Shown here: piece by piece, positions 42,160 through 50,838 of the stretch
Position numbering within the stretch: the stretch's first letter is position 1
Layout: each line of letters opens with the position of its first letter
DNA from: Ralstonia sp. 25mfcol4.1
Lineage (GTDB): Bacteria > Pseudomonadota > Gammaproteobacteria > Burkholderiales > Burkholderiaceae
DNA length: 64,000 bases
NCBI RefSeq assembly: GCF_900104095.1
Contig: NZ_FNJO01000022.1
Location: 1 to 64,000 of the forward strand
Direction: 5' to 3'
Notes under the pieces: generated by a model
What the model was told of the DNA's origin: nothing
What the model saw: only the letters and a program-made list of their open reading frames with translations
Databases searched by the model: none
Made by a program: the position numbers and the translations under genes

Positions 42160-43419
42160 ATGAATTCATCATCATCTGCTTGTCAGGTGGCCTCTTGGGT
42201 GGCGAAGCGCGAAGCCATCATCAAAGCAGACCGAGCACTACATGCCTGGGTGGCCGTTGCTGGGACCATCCATCAGCAGGACCTTAACGTTGGTCCGCTG
42301 TCTGGTCTTTTCTTTGGCGTCAAGGATGTAATTGACGTCGCGGGCCTGCCAACGCGCTGCGGTTCCGACATCACGTCAGGAGTGGCCGCAAAGGCTGATG
42401 CGGCGTGTGTCCGAATGCTGCGGGATGCGGGTGCCGTGCCGATTGGGAAGACCGTAACGGCCGAGTTCGCCCACGTGACGCCGGGTCCGACGCGTAACCC
42501 TGCGAACGTGTCGCATACTCCTGGCGGGTCGTCGAGCGGGTCGGCAGCAGCAGTTGCGGCAGGCATGGTGCCGTTTGCGCTCGGCACACAAACCGGCGGA
42601 TCGATGATTCGACCGGCATCATTCTGCGGAGTTGTCGGGTTTAAGCCAACTTTTGGCGTCGTCTCGCGTATCGGGATGCGAGTCATGTGCCCGTCCTTGG
42701 ACGTAATTGGTTGGCACGCGCGAGACGTGGAGGTAGCAGAGCGTGTTGGCAGGGTATTGCTGCCTGGCGACGCGACGTGCAACGGACCCTCGGCACCGCA
42801 TCGCATCGGTGTCATCAGTGAGCATCCCGGCGGCCAATTGGCCCCGTCGGCATTGCAGGCGCTGCACGATGCGCGGGACAGGCTGTGCGCGGCGGGATTC
42901 TCACTCGGCACCGTACCACCACCGCATCACCCAGAAGCGCTACTAGAGGCGCATCGCATCCTTGCTGAGTACGAGCTCGCACGGACGCTTTCCCGGCTCG
43001 ACGCGTCGGCGCGGGCGGGCCTGAGTGCCCGTCTGCAAGAGACGGTCGAATGTGGCCGGAACGTGTCGCTATCGGCCTACCGTCGGGCGTCAGCACTTCG
43101 CTCGGCGGCGAGCGAGAGCTGGAGCGAGAATTTCTCCGACTGCGACCTGATTCTGACCACCGGGGCACTTGGCCCTGCACCCTCCGGGCTACAACACACG
43201 GGATCGTCGGGGTTCAACAAGGCATGGTCGGTACTTGGCTGGCCGTGTTTGCACCTCCCGACGACCGCTACACCGACAGGCTTGCCGGTGGGCGTCATGC
43301 TTGTCGCGAGGCCAGGCGCCGATCTCCGACTACTGCGCTGGGCGCAGGCGCTGCATCCGAGGATAGATCGTCGAGAGGCGAGACAGCGACTGACAGCAAC
43401 ATCCACGAACGAAGTGTAA
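42160..43419 (+). CDS. Amidase-signature family hydrolase
   Basis: A 419-residue amidase with the Ser-cisSer-Lys triad: Lys55 in 'FFGVKDVIDV', the Ser cluster in 'HTPGGSSSGSAAAVAAG' (about 119-135) and the nucleophile Ser148 in 'LGTQTGGSMIRPASFCG'. It hydrolyses an amide to a carboxylate and ammonia. The downstream Bug receptor suggests that the acid or amide is scavenged from outside. It is slightly shorter than many members but has all core blocks. The start is divergent from the LysR gene. Confidence 0.9.
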   Translation: MNSSSSACQVASWVAKREAIIKADRALHAWVAVAGTIHQQDLNVGPLSGLFFGVKDVIDVAGLPTRCGSDITSGVAAKADAACVRMLRDAGAVPIGKTVTAEFAHVTPGPTRNPANVSHTPGGSSSGSAAAVAAGMVPFALGTQTGGSMIRPASFCGVVGFKPTFGVVSRIGMRVMCPSLDVIGWHARDVEVAERVGRVLLPGDATCNGPSAPHRIGVISEHPGGQLAPSALQALHDARDRLCAAGFSLGTVPPPHHPEALLEAHRILAEYELARTLSRLDASARAGLSARLQETVECGRNVSLSAYRRASALRSAASESWSENFSDCDLILTTGALGPAPSGLQHTGSSGFNKAWSVLGWPCLHLPTTATPTGLPVGVMLVARPGADLRLLRWAQALHPRIDRREARQRLTATSTNEV

Positions 43420-43433
43420 CCAAAGAGACGGCG

Positions 43434-44420
43434 ATGATTCCGATTTCACGCAAGCTGACCAAATTCGCCCTGACACTAGGGTGCATAGCCGCCTCGATAG
43501 GTGCGGACCCTGTGGCGCGGGCAGCATACCCCGAACGTCCCATCCTGATGACCGTGCCCACGGCGCCCGGCGGCACGGTGGATATTGTGGGACGCATCCT
43601 CGCCGAGCAAATAGGAGCCACCCTCGGGCAACCTATAGTAGTCAACAACAAGCCAGGGGCAGGCGGCATAGTTGGCACCCAAGCGGCAAAGCGCGAACAG
43701 CATGATGGCTACAATCTGTTGTTTACCGCGAACAGCAATCAACTGATTGTGCCCTGGGTATACAAAAATCCAGGCTTCGACCCGCTTCGGGACTTTGTGC
43801 CTATCGCTGCGGTTGGACTGGTACCGAACGTCCTGTGCGTCCACCCGTCGTTTCCTGCAAAGAATCTTAAGGAGTTCATTGCCGTCGTCAAGTCGCATCC
43901 GGACGCGTATCAGTATGCGTCCGCGGGAAGCGGCACGCTTAATCATTTACTTGGCGTCATGTTGCGAGAGAAGGGCGGATTGAAGTTACAGCACGTCGCC
44001 TATAAGGGTGTCTCGCCTGCAATGGCCGACGTGCTGGGCAACCAAGTGCCGATGTTGTTTGCGAGCCTGCCTTCCGCACTGGAAGCGGTTAAGGCCGGAA
44101 AGCTACGAGCCATTGGCGTGAGCAGCGTGAAACGGGTACCGTTACTTCCTGGGGTCGCCGCGATCGGAGAGGAAATTCCGGGATTCAGCGGCGATCTCTG
44201 GGTCGCGCTATACGCGCCCCGAGGAACACCGCAGTCGGTAATCGACAAGCTCTATGCAGCCGTAAAGACGGCAACGTCCTCGCCAGCATTGCAGCAGCGT
44301 TTCGATCAGCTCGGCGTCACACTGCTTCTAGATGGGCCCCAGCAGCTTGCGCAGAGGCAGGAGCGTGAGTTGCTTCTTTGGAGAGAGGTCGTGAAGGAGG
44401 CCGGGGCAACCTTAGATTAG
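43434..44420 (+). CDS. Bug-family (TctC-like) periplasmic solute receptor
   Basis: A 328-residue exported receptor with a signal peptide (TKFALTLGCIAASIGADPVARA) and family blocks 'PTAPGGTVDIVGRILAEQIG', 'PIVVNNKPGAGGIVGTQAAK', 'YASAGSGTLNHLLGVML' and 'HVAYKGVSPAMADVLGNQV'. Bug receptors bind small carboxylates or amides for tripartite tricarboxylate transporters. Betaproteobacteria carry many orphan copies, and no TctA/B genes adjoin this one. The ATG at 43434 lies 15 bases after the amidase stop. A longer in-frame extension overlaps the amidase and is not a gene. Confidence 0.92.
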   Translation: MIPISRKLTKFALTLGCIAASIGADPVARAAYPERPILMTVPTAPGGTVDIVGRILAEQIGATLGQPIVVNNKPGAGGIVGTQAAKREQHDGYNLLFTANSNQLIVPWVYKNPGFDPLRDFVPIAAVGLVPNVLCVHPSFPAKNLKEFIAVVKSHPDAYQYASAGSGTLNHLLGVMLREKGGLKLQHVAYKGVSPAMADVLGNQVPMLFASLPSALEAVKAGKLRAIGVSSVKRVPLLPGVAAIGEEIPGFSGDLWVALYAPRGTPQSVIDKLYAAVKTATSSPALQQRFDQLGVTLLLDGPQQLAQRQERELLLWREVVKEAGATLD

Positions 44421-44939
44421 GCTGTCGAACTTTGGCTTGCTATACGGCCGCAGTTTGTATGCAATCGATCTCGCATGTCGACCGGCTGCTGTTGGCCGCA
44501 CGCGGCCAGCCGCGGTCACAGGGGGGCTGCCTCCGCCCGGACCGATCGCAGGCATTGACGCCAGAGCACGAACGACGCCCTCCCGGCTCCGCGCCGTGCG
44601 GCAAAATAAGCTCCTGCCGGCTTCTCCATAGTACGGTGCCAACCGCGCTACCCACTGTGCCTGGCTTCATCTTCCACATCGGGCGCATGTGGTCGCGCGT
44701 GACGTGTACTCGCTTTGCTCAGTTTTTGATAAGAAAGATTATCAAGAACCGTAAAAACGGCGTCTTATCGCGGCTAGTGATGTAAGGGGCACGTGGTTGA
44801 TGAGTCACCCCCAACTGGGGGATGTGCCGCCCCTCTCGCGCTGCTACAGTCGCGCGCAAGCCGCCCCGACGAGGGCGCCACTGGCCGCGCGCCCCGGAAA
44901 GGGAGGGCGGCCCCTTCTATATAAATACGGGTTGGGTCC
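44421..44939. other. Intergenic region with two palindromes, no gene
   Basis: This 519-base stretch precedes the lipoprotein gene. It holds an inverted repeat TTGATAA-N6-TTATCAA at 44726-44745 and a CCCCCA-AC-TGGGGG palindrome at 44808-44821. An AT-rich TATATAAATAC lies at 44918-44928, close to the start codon. The first half (44421-44700) shows nothing recognisable. Confidence 0.5.
44808..44821. promoter_or_regulatory. CCCCCA-AC-TGGGGG palindrome, candidate operator
   Basis: A perfect 6-bp inverted repeat about 120 bases before the lipoprotein start. Perfect G/C arms with a 2-base centre suggest a LuxR/NarL-type or similar dimeric binding site (inference). No regulator gene for it lies nearby. 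Confidence 0.4.
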
Positions 44940-46955
44940 ATGTTTCCACACGCTCTTGCCGGCGCGCGCGCTGCCGGCCTCGCCTTGCTCACCGCGGCGC
45001 TACTCGCTGCCTGCGGTTCCGACGACAGTCCCCCGACACCGGCCGCCACGCCGGCGGCCTCGCGCCTGGTGGTCGACACGGGCAGCGCCGCGCCGGTGGC
45101 CGGCGGCACGCTGACCCTGAAGGCGACCTTGCTGGCGGCTGATGGCAGCGAGCTGAAAGGCGCCAGCTTTGCGTGGACGTCCTCCGACCCAACCGTGGCT
45201 ACCGTGGTGTCCGCCGCGGACAAGGCGCCGGCTGCGGTGTCGGCGTCGGTGATGGCGGCCGCTCCGACGACGGTCGGCACCTATGCAACGGTCCAGACCC
45301 TGGCCGCCGGCGCAGCCGACATCACGGCCACGGCGACGCTCGCCGACGGCAGCCGCATCACCAGCGTCACGCACCTGGTGGTCCAGGCGGCGCCTGCCAA
45401 GTCGTACACCCTCGTGCTGAGTCCAGCCACCGTTGCCGTGAGCGCGGGCGGCGCAGCACAGACTGTGACTGTCGCGGTGCGCCGGTCGGACGGCGTGGAC
45501 GGGGTAGCGGATCTCACCCACTGGTCGTGGACCAGCGATGACGCGAGCTTCGTGGCGACGCCGGCCGCCGACGGCCGCAGTGCCCAGGTGGCGAGTCCGA
45601 ACTCAGCCACCGCGGCTGGCGCCGCGACACTGACCACCTGCGCCGACGCCCCGGCCGGAGGCCGACTCTGCGCGAACGCGGCGCTGACGCGCAATGCCGC
45701 GCTGCCGCCGACCTATAGGGTAGGCGGCACGGTGTCGGGCCTCGCCACGGGCAAGAGCCTGCAACTCGCGGACACCAATGGCGACACCCAGGTGATCAGC
45801 GCCAATGGCGGATTCACCCTACCCACGCCGCGGCAGGCCGCCTCTTCCTATGCGGTGACCGTGGCCGCGCAGCCGGCCGGGCAGACCTGCACGGTGGCGA
45901 ATGGCGCCGGCACGGTTGCTGCGGCCAACGTCGCGGGCATCGTAATCACCTGCGTGCAAGCGCAATTCGTGGTGGTGGCAAATAGCGCTACCAATACCCT
46001 CGCGGTCTACCGGGCAGATCCTGCGAGCGGCGCACTCACTGCCGTGCCGGGGAGTCCATTCGCCGGCGGTGACAGTTTCAGCGACATTGCTTTCCTGCAA
46101 AACGGGATGGTCGGGTACGCGACCATGCCGAGCCAAAATGCCATCGCGAGGTTTCAGCTGGATCCTTCCACCGGTGCACTATCCAGAGTGCAAGGTGGCG
46201 ACGCGGCTAGCTTATGGACGCTGCCGCAAACGATTGCGATCAGCGGCCAAAACGTCTTGGTGGGCACGCAGGGCGGAGTGGCGGCCTATCGCGCCGATCC
46301 CGTTACTTTCGGCTTGAGTGCCACCGGCGGCGCCATCTTCGTAGGCGGCGGGCAAACACTGCGCGTGGCGTTGGCAGCCAGCGGTCGCAACATCTACGCT
46401 GCCAATGCGAGCGAAGGAGACATCGACTTATTTGCCTTTGACCCGAATGCAACCTATGCATCGGTGCCCCTCGGCCAGAAGTTTGCCTCCGGTGTGACAC
46501 GACCAACTTCGCTCGCCATTACGCCAGATGGGCGAAGCCTGCTTTACGCAAGTACAGTCGATAACTTACTCGGTATCGCGAATATAGATCCCACAACAGA
46601 TCGATTGCTAGCCGTTACGACCTTGCCATCTTCAGCAGGTGGCCCTGTCGACGTCGTGATAACGCCGTCCGGACAGTACGCCTATGTGTTGGGCAGTGCC
46701 AACGGCAGCATCGTTGGGTATCAATTGAGCGGTGGCACCGTCGCCCCCATGGCTAACAGCTGGCTTGGCGGCCAGAATGAGGGGCGAATGCGCATCGATT
46801 CAGGGGGACGGTTCCTGTACTCTGCAAGCTTTAACGGCCTCTTGACCGGGTACGTGATAGACAACAACACAGGTTCCCTGACGCCCATGCCGGGAAGTCC
46901 TTTCCCGTCGATGCAAGGCAACTCGGCCATTGCCATTGTCGAACCGAAGCCGTGA
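44940..46955 (+). CDS. Surface lipoprotein with Ig-like domains and a beta-propeller
   Basis: A 671-residue lipoprotein. The signal ends in lipobox 'LLAAC' with the lipidated Cys25. Residues about 40-260 form Ig-like repeats with Thr/Ala-rich strands ('WTSSDPTVATVVSAADKAP', 'WSWTSDDASFVATPA'), of the BID_2/adhesin-like kind. Residues about 340-670 form a beta-propeller similar to lactonase/YVTN proteins: 'FVVVANSATNTLAVYRADPA', 'LAITPDGRSLLYAST', 'VVITPSGQYAYVLGSANGSI'. It is probably anchored in the outer membrane. Codon use changes from very GC-rich in the Ig part to more mixed in the propeller part, which hints at a composite origin. Confidence 0.85.
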   Translation: MFPHALAGARAAGLALLTAALLAACGSDDSPPTPAATPAASRLVVDTGSAAPVAGGTLTLKATLLAADGSELKGASFAWTSSDPTVATVVSAADKAPAAVSASVMAAAPTTVGTYATVQTLAAGAADITATATLADGSRITSVTHLVVQAAPAKSYTLVLSPATVAVSAGGAAQTVTVAVRRSDGVDGVADLTHWSWTSDDASFVATPAADGRSAQVASPNSATAAGAATLTTCADAPAGGRLCANAALTRNAALPPTYRVGGTVSGLATGKSLQLADTNGDTQVISANGGFTLPTPRQAASSYAVTVAAQPAGQTCTVANGAGTVAAANVAGIVITCVQAQFVVVANSATNTLAVYRADPASGALTAVPGSPFAGGDSFSDIAFLQNGMVGYATMPSQNAIARFQLDPSTGALSRVQGGDAASLWTLPQTIAISGQNVLVGTQGGVAAYRADPVTFGLSATGGAIFVGGGQTLRVALAASGRNIYAANASEGDIDLFAFDPNATYASVPLGQKFASGVTRPTSLAITPDGRSLLYASTVDNLLGIANIDPTTDRLLAVTTLPSSAGGPVDVVITPSGQYAYVLGSANGSIVGYQLSGGTVAPMANSWLGGQNEGRMRIDSGGRFLYSASFNGLLTGYVIDNNTGSLTPMPGSPFPSMQGNSAIAIVEPKP

Positions 46956-47248
46956 GTTGAACGAGCGGGACGGCCGGCCCGCTTCCGTTACAGGTGGCTC
47001 AACCCCGAGGCGCAGTGCATATTCCTCGTCGGTGAGCTTTTCCGTTTCGAGGGCACGCTGCGCTGCCTGGTTAGGCTGCCCGAGCTCCACGCCGAGCGGG
47101 CCAGGGAATTTGACGTAGGACTGCCGCAGTTCTGCGCGGTCGCGTTCGCGGGCCAGGTTGACGAACATCTGAGCGGTGGGGGAAGGGACATTGCTTGCTC
47201 CGTTGTAACAGGGAGCGGCCATTGTCGGGGGCTATTTCGGCGCGGAAG
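46956..47248. other. Intergenic region, possible minus-strand remnant
   Basis: A minus-strand frame here reads 'MFVNLARERDRAELRQSYVK' and 'GQPNQAAQRALETEKLTDEE', protein-like in composition, but it runs on into antisense of the lipoprotein gene. No family was recognised. It may be the end of a gene cut by the IS3 element to the right. Confidence 0.3.
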
Positions 47249-47715
47249 TGAACTGACCCCAATAACTTGGACAGTTGAAACGGTGGGCTAAGCCGTGAAG
47301 GGCTGAGTTCTGTATTGCACAGGGCTCAGCCCTTTCAGCTTGGTCCTGATGCGTTGGTGATTGTAATAGTGGATATAGCGACGCAGTGCATCCTGCAACT
47401 GGCTAACACTGCTGAACTTGCTCAGGTAGAAGCACTCGGACTTGAGCGTCCCAAAGAAGCTCTCCATGGCCGCGTTATCCAGGCAGTTTCCCCTACGTGA
47501 CATGCTCTGCCTGACGCCGTGCTCGGCCAGAATCCGCCGGTAGGCCGGCATTTGGTATTGCCAGCCCTGGTCGGAGTGCAACAGTGGACGTTGGGAGCCA
47601 GTCAGCCTGGTCCATTGCCTTCCTGAGCATGGACCCTACCAGATTAAAGTGAGGCTGACGGCTTGTCTGGTACGCCAAGATCTCACCGTTGCACAGGTCC
47701 ATCACCGGCGAGGAC
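47249..47715 (-). mobile_element. IS3-family element remnant with frameshifted OrfB C-terminus
   Basis: The minus-strand 47288-47581 frame carries the DDE C-terminus: 'HSDQGWQYQMPAYRRILAEH', 'SMSRRGNCLDNAAMESFFGT', 'YNHQRIRTKLKGLSPVQYR'. The preceding block 'VMDLCNGEILAYQTSRQPHF' is in another frame, and one base is lost around 47585. The terminal sequence near 47249-47275 (TGAACTGACCCCAATAACTT) fits an IS3 inverted repeat. The 5' part of the element ends near 47715, where IS110 sequence begins. Confidence 0.7.
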
Positions 47716-47771
47716 CCGGCGCCTCCCTTCGGGGGACACTGTCGGCATACCCTGACACGTGGAGGTTCATC

Positions 47772-48797
47772 ATGGAAATCGACATCCTCGGCATCGATCT
47801 CGCGAAGCATGTGTTCCAGCTCCATGGCGCCGACCGCCGCGGACGGCCTGTGCATCGAGTGAAGATCTCGCGAGGCTCGCTGCTAGAGGCCGTGCGCACA
47901 CTGAAGCCGCGGATGGTCATCATGGAAGCCTGCGGCACTGCCCATCACTGGGCACGGCGCTTCCGATCGCTTGGCATTGAGGTTCGGCTGATCAGCCCGC
48001 AGTATGTGTCGCCCTTCGTCAAGACAAACAAGAACGATCGCAACGATGCCGAGGCAATTGTTGAGGCCGGCAGCCGGCCAGCCATGCGCTTCGTTGCAAT
48101 AAAATCGGTCGAACAACAGGACATCCAAGCCGCACACCGGATGCGCGCAATCCTGATCCGCCACCGGACCGCCCTCATCAACCAGATGCGCGGCTTGCTC
48201 GGCGAGCGAGGTCTCACGATTTCGCGCTCACCAGAGGCGTTCAAGCGTGCAATCCCGGATCTGCTTAGCAAGAGCGCCGATGAACTGACGTCGTTCTGCC
48301 AGACGCTACTAACCGAACTGCTGCAGCACCTGAAGGCCATCGAGGAACGTGTCCATCTAATCGAGGCCTCGATCCAGTCCTTCATGAAGCAATCGACGCT
48401 ATGCAAGAAGATCGCGCAAGTGCCTGGCATCGGTCCAATCACTGCCACGGCCATGGTTGCCGCCGTCGGCGACGCCAAGCAATTTCGCAACGGTCGGCAT
48501 CTTGCAGCTTGGCTCGGCCTCGTACCACGCCAGCACTCGTCGGGAGGCAAGTCTCGGCTGCACGGCATCAGCCGGCGCGGTGACACCTACTTGCGGACCC
48601 TGCTCATCCATGGCGCCCGAGCCGTCCTGCGTTATGCCATGAAGAAGGCCGATCCGCAGAGCGTCTGGCTACAGCAATTGATCGCGCGACGAGGATACTA
48701 CTGCGCCGCGGTTGCGCTAGCCAACAAAAACGCACGCGTCGTCCAAGTGCTACTCAGCAGCGACTCTACCTACGTAACGCGCTGCGCCACCGCATAG
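47772..48797 (+). CDS. IS110-family transposase (complete)
   Basis: A 341-residue DEDD transposase. The N-terminal RuvC-like domain has 'ILGIDLAKHVFQLHG', 'VIMEACGTAHHWARRF' and 'TNKNDRNDAEAIVEA'. The C-terminal Tnp_20 domain has 'VPGIGPITATAMVAAVGDAK' and 'LAAWLGLVPRQHSSGGKSRL' with the Ser of 'SSGGK'. IS110 enzymes use RNA-guided site choice through a bridge RNA from the flanking non-coding ends (recent family knowledge). GGAGG lies 6 bases before the ATG. It appears intact and is joined to an older IS3 remnant on its left. The stop codon is part of a tandem repeat. Confidence 0.92.
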   Translation: MEIDILGIDLAKHVFQLHGADRRGRPVHRVKISRGSLLEAVRTLKPRMVIMEACGTAHHWARRFRSLGIEVRLISPQYVSPFVKTNKNDRNDAEAIVEAGSRPAMRFVAIKSVEQQDIQAAHRMRAILIRHRTALINQMRGLLGERGLTISRSPEAFKRAIPDLLSKSADELTSFCQTLLTELLQHLKAIEERVHLIEASIQSFMKQSTLCKKIAQVPGIGPITATAMVAAVGDAKQFRNGRHLAAWLGLVPRQHSSGGKSRLHGISRRGDTYLRTLLIHGARAVLRYAMKKADPQSVWLQQLIARRGYYCAAVALANKNARVVQVLLSSDSTYVTRCATA

Positions 48798-48864
48798 CCG
48801 CATAGCCGCATAGCCGCATAGCCGCATAGCCGAAAAGCCGAAAAGCCGAAAAGCCGAAAAGCCG
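48792..48864. repeat. Nine-unit 8-bp tandem repeat at the IS110 gene end
   Basis: Five copies of GCATAGCC (48792-48831) are followed by four of GAAAAGCC (48832-48863). The TAG in the first unit is the IS110 stop codon. Two homogeneous blocks of the same 8-base period, differing at three positions, point to slippage expansion. The unit is not a multiple of three, so changes here cannot extend the protein beyond the first TAG. Confidence 0.9.
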
Positions 48865-49178
48865 CTTGCAAGGAGGAGGATACCCACCCAGGTTTGCGAA
48901 GCTTCTCAAAGCGATGACGAAATTGGTTGAACCAGCATCCTAAAGCCTGCTTTTCGTGCCGGCGACAGTTGTCAGGTATGCCGCGATTTTGCTAAGGACA
49001 GGGTGCGCGGATCTCATCAAGGCTGCGGGCGTGCTTCGGTAAGCGCCAATCGGGCAAGCCGGATACATGCATGCAGACCGTTTCAACATCACGAACAAGA
49101 AGCTTGCAAAAAGCGTCGGGGCCATACATGCACCAAAAGTACGATCGTCCCTGGTTGGCGAGGTCAGCAGCCTCCGCG

Positions 49179-49209
49179 AAAAAAGCTACGCCCAGAAACA
49201 GGCGTAGCT
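49179..49209 (-). terminator. Rho-independent terminator (minus strand)
   Basis: A perfect 9-bp stem AGCTACGCC / GGCGTAGCT with an 8-base loop (49184-49209) is followed on the minus strand by a run of T (49184-49179). No gene is seen directly upstream of it on that strand. Confidence 0.65.
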
Positions 49210-49342
49210 ACGGAGGGCCCAATCATGGAGGAGTTAATTGGGCTGGAGACGCATGCATGGTAGTCCATCAATCTGACTACACAAAATTCTGCAACCCGTT
49301 ATGGCATTGGCTTGCGTGAGCAGGGTTGTCATGAATGGGCAA

Positions 49343-49379
49343 CGAAAAAGAGGCCCCACGGCCGGGGGACCTGCGGGGC
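49343..49379 (-). terminator. Possible rho-independent terminator (minus strand)
   Basis: GCCCC (49353-49357) pairs with GGGGC (49375-49379), with partial inner pairing, and a minus-strand T-run follows (49349-49345). The stem is imperfect. Confidence 0.4.
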
Positions 49380-49757
49380 GTTCAAGGGCCTGCAGGCTAG
49401 GTCATAGCCTGCCCCGCGAGTATGCAAATGTCTCATGATGTTGAATGTGCGCAATCGTACGCATTCTCGAGCGAGGCGATTGAAAACAGTTCGCCGCCCA
49501 AACCAAGTCAGCATGTCGGTCCGTTTCGCAGCGTCGAATGCTCGGCGTCGGGAAGGGCCATTCGGCGCGCTCTGCTGGAGAGTTCCTTGGTAGCGTCGCG
49601 GATTCTTGTGGGAGGATCGGAACAGGGCGCCCATGCGCTTATCGCCCACAGAACTAGACGCGACGCTCTATTGTCGTGCTCGCCATGAGCCGTGCCCTTG
49701 CTTGTTTGGGAAGCCGGTGTAGCCCATTCTCAAGTTGAGCAAACAACGAAAGGAGCA

Positions 49758-50336
49758 ATGATGTCGACCCCATTGGTCTGGCACTACACCGTGGGCACGC
49801 ACCTGCCAGCCATTACCCAAACCATGAAGCTTTTGCCCACGACCGCACCGTATGCCAACACCGGCCGCCGGATCCTGTGGCTCTCGAAGGCCCAGACGTG
49901 GGAGCCGGCGGCCGCGACCCTGTCGTGGAAGCGCAGTTCCGGGAAGGCTTTCCCGCCGACACAGCGCGAGTCCAGACAGCAAGGCCTGTACCGCTTCGGC
50001 CTCGCCGCAGGCGACAAGCGGCTGGCGCCGTGGCCGACAATCACCAGCCTCGCCGGGATGGCAATTCCTGAGTCGATTGCCTTGGTGACCCGCGCGCTCC
50101 AAGTGGGAGCCAGCCCCACGGACTGATCGGGTACGCTCGAGATCATCCCAGTATCCGAGTTGGTGTTCCAACAATGGGATGGCGAAGAGTGGCGGCAGGC
50201 GGAACTGCTGACCTGTGCCGAACAAGAGGCCAGCCGGGTTCCCGCGCCCGCGACCCAGGCAGCGGAGTCACCCAGCCGCTTCTACATCTCAGCTACGGGG
50301 CGAGCCACGACCTGCACTGAGGGCGGGCGCTCATGA
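49758..50336 (+). pseudogene. Unknown gene interrupted by an in-frame stop
   Basis: From ATG 49758/49761 (AGGAG just upstream) the frame reads 'WHYTVGTHLPAITQTMKLLP', then '...IPESIALVTRALQVGASPTD' and TGA at 50124-50126. The same frame continues for 69 more sense codons ('GTLEIIPVSELVFQQWDGEE', 'WRQAELLTCAEQEASRV') to a stop at 50336. The continuing part looks coding, so a Trp TGG to TGA change is the simplest explanation. The opening resembles a family of unnamed proteins found on mobile DNA that begin WHYTxGxxLP. The function is unknown. Confidence 0.6.
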
Positions 50337-50711
50337 GCATCAAGTCGCCAGGCGCAAGGTCCGCAAGTTCGACGGGGCTTTTTCTCTCTGACATCCATCA
50401 CGCGCCCAAGAGATCAACCACGATTTCGTGCTCAAAGACGTCGGCCCGCTTTTGAGTCGATGCAGACTCTTGATGAGTTGCATCGACCGATTGAATCCCC
50501 AGCCTGACCCGGTCGTCGGCCCACATTCACAGGCAAGCGCGGCTCAATCGACGGCTCTCGACCCGATCCTGCCATCGACCGGCGAATTTTGAGCGTCCGG
50601 TTTGAGGTCGCTAACAGTCCTGTTCCAGACTGTTGTCTCGATGTTTGCGCGCCCTGTGCCCTCGGGATATCCCTAGTGAAGAACTGGTTGCTCGCTGCCT
50701 TAATTGCACTT

Positions 50712-50728
50712 CATAATCACAAAAGGCA
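50712..50728 (+). promoter_or_regulatory. Shared motif copy 1 (tctCBA promoter, distal)
   Basis: CATAATCACAAAAGGCA. It matches the common pattern (about TNTAATCAYAAAAAGC) seen also at 50808, 56370 and 58834, each ahead of a carboxylate transport or oxidation unit. It is likely an operator half-site or element for one regulator. Confidence 0.45.
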
Positions 50729-50807
50729 CAACGCGGCTGGCTGTTTCCATATAAATACATTACCCGCCGGTACATCCGCCTTTTTTTTTGGTTTTGCATT
50801 GCACTAC

Positions 50808-50823
50808 ATCATCATAAAAAGCT
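50808..50823 (+). promoter_or_regulatory. Shared motif copy 2 (tctCBA promoter, proximal)
   Basis: ATCATCATAAAAAGCT lies immediately upstream of the AAAGGAG ribosome site of tctC. Binding of a regulator here would block transcription or translation initiation directly. Confidence 0.5.
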
Positions 50824-50838
50824 AAAGGAGACCGTAAA

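Larger units (their letters stand above)
48865..49757. other. Non-coding stretch between IS110 and the next gene
   Basis: No frame here has coding character. It includes two minus-strand terminator-like hairpins (49179-49209 and about 49343-49379), listed separately. Their presence without an obvious minus-strand gene suggests decayed or very short transcripts. Part of the stretch just right of 48865 may be the non-coding end of the IS110 element. Confidence 0.45.
50337..50838. other. Promoter-bearing intergenic region ahead of tctCBA
   Basis: The first 350 bases hold nothing recognisable. The last 130 bases are AT-rich and hold two copies of the ATCAYAAAA motif (50712-50728 and 50808-50823), an ATATAAATAC at 50749-50758, and a run of nine T at 50782-50790. 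Confidence 0.5.

Noticed and set aside
43050..43433. N-terminal extension of the Bug receptor
   Set aside because: It overlaps the amidase gene in another frame. The signal peptide begins at ATG 43434.
48792..48864. Short tandem repeats considered as a CRISPR remnant
   Set aside because: The units are contiguous 8-mers with no spacers, and no cas genes are present.
49329..49649. Minus-strand 106-codon frame with a terminator inside its 3' end
   Set aside because: No family similarity or coding-like composition, and it runs over a hairpin.
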